A stretch of 64,000 bases of DNA, taken from positions 1-64,000 of the forward strand of contig VGOM01000008.1 of assembly GCA_016875915.1 (NCBI GenBank), given 5' to 3'. Positions 63,470 to 64,000 of the stretch are shown here, in pieces (positions within the stretch are counted from its first letter, which is position 1; each line of letters opens with the position of its first letter). The position numbers and the translations under genes are program-made. This DNA is from Chloroflexota bacterium. GTDB taxonomy: Bacteria; Chloroflexota; Dehalococcoidia; UBA2247; RBG-13-53-26. The notes under the pieces were generated by a model. The model was given only the letters and a program-made list of their open reading frames with translations, was not told where the DNA came from and did not search any database.

Positions 63470-64000
63470 CTAGTAAGAAAACGGATTGAGGCGGTAGTAC
63501 AGCTTGATTCTCTGCAGACGGTGGTACAGGCCCTTCGGTTCAATGAGGATGAACAGGATGACCACCAAAGCGAACAGGATGAGAGACAGAGCCGCCGGGA
63601 TCTGGTAGCCCAGCGACGGGAAGGCATCGGCCAGCACCGGGGAGAGACGGGGCACCAGCTTGTCCACCAGCATGATCACCCCGGCACCCATGACCACCCC
63701 GGCGGTGCTGCCCATGCCTCCGATGATGATCATGGCCAGGAACCACAGAGATAGGCTGAAGGTGAACAGATCGGGATTGATGCGCAGGAGGTGGTGGGCC
63801 CAGAGCCAGCCGGCTATGCCGGCGAAGAAGCAGCCGATGAAGAAGGCCAGCAGCTTGGTCCGGAAGAGGTTGATGCCCATGACCTCGGCGGCTAGGTCGT
63901 TGTCCCGCACCGCGACGAACTTCCGGCCGGTGGCCGTCCTCTGGATGTTCTTGGCCAGAAAGAGCATCACTGCGGCCACCCCCAGGGTGAGCCACCAGAA
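63470..64000 (-). CDS. livM: Branched-chain-amino-acid-type ABC permease (LivM), partial
   Basis: C-terminal part, at least 176 residues, with the 5' end beyond the window; the frame is open to base 64000. FVAVRDNDLAAEVMGINLFR, followed by TKLLAFFIGCFFAGIAGWL, is the LivM EAA-type loop and next helix. The helices to the end (GGMGSTAGVVMGAG and later) also fit. It is upstream of the binding protein in the same direction, so the operon is livM-binding protein-livG-livF, with livH probably further upstream. Confidence 0.93.
   Translation of the reverse strand, partial: FWWLTLGVAAVMLFLAKNIQRTATGRKFVAVRDNDLAAEVMGINLFRTKLLAFFIGCFFAGIAGWLWAHHLLRINPDLFTFSLSLWFLAMIIIGGMGSTAGVVMGAGVIMLVDKLVPRLSPVLADAFPSLGYQIPAALSLILFALVVILFILIEPKGLYHRLQRIKLYYRLNPFSY

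Overview
The window is about 62-64 kb of GC-rich bacterial chromosome with bacterial fatty-acid synthesis, lipoprotein processing and Shine-Dalgarno genes. It also carries several traits shared with archaea and deep-branching Chloroflexota: a one-domain winged-helix regulator, zinc-ribbon output proteins, PKD and S-layer-like surface proteins with a C-terminal membrane anchor, and many class III CoA-transferases. My best guess is an uncultured Chloroflexota of the Dehalococcoidia type. This is inferred from gene content; no rRNA or tRNA gene is visible to test it.

Layout. 1-14.1 kb (mostly + strand) is a cell-surface block: the end of a repeat protein, a type IV pilus set (PilO-like, PilM-PilN fusion, PilT-type ATPase, a zinc-ribbon protein, a prepilin), a PKD surface protein, two membrane glycosyltransferases and the prepilin peptidase. 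A gene-poor stretch at 11.8-13.3 kb hides three tiny basic MKT-starting ORFs that lie in one frame, separated only by TAG codons. 14-25 kb (- strand) is signalling: a GGDEF/HD-GYP sensor, a GH3-family enzyme, a winged-helix/ribbon-helix-helix pair, twin OmpR-type response regulators and a PAS/GAF histidine kinase. 25-31 kb holds uvrB, rsmG and a CoA-transferase pair. 31-42.5 kb holds a polyprenyl-phosphate mannose synthase, a degenerate PAP2 protein, ilvE, a DksA/TraR protein, lspA, an rluD-like gene, glnS, gltX and a second CoA-transferase pair. 42.5-46 kb holds an MBL hydrolase, an SDR, hisB and a large anchored surface protein.

From 46 to 59 kb there is a nearly continuous - strand run: hisZ, a fused double hisG, enoyl-CoA hydratase, cmk, plsC, ispH, yceD, rpmF, fabD, nusB, acpP, lysA, holB, hisC and two VOC proteins. 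It mixes histidine and lysine synthesis with lipid precursor and information-processing genes. 59-64 kb holds a CBS protein, small hypothetical proteins and a branched-chain-amino-acid-type ABC transporter whose permease runs off the window.

How it fits together: the surface block, the lipid-linked mannose genes and the c-di-GMP sensor point to a glycosylated, piliated surface under second-messenger control. The CoA-transferases, SDR, enoyl-CoA hydratase, VOC proteins and Liv transporter point to uptake and CoA-dependent breakdown of organic acids. Composite palindromic repeats sit in intergenic gaps between 8 and 28 kb and are absent from the dense operons after that. Several genes have a promoter 7-12 bases from the start codon and are probably transcribed without a leader.
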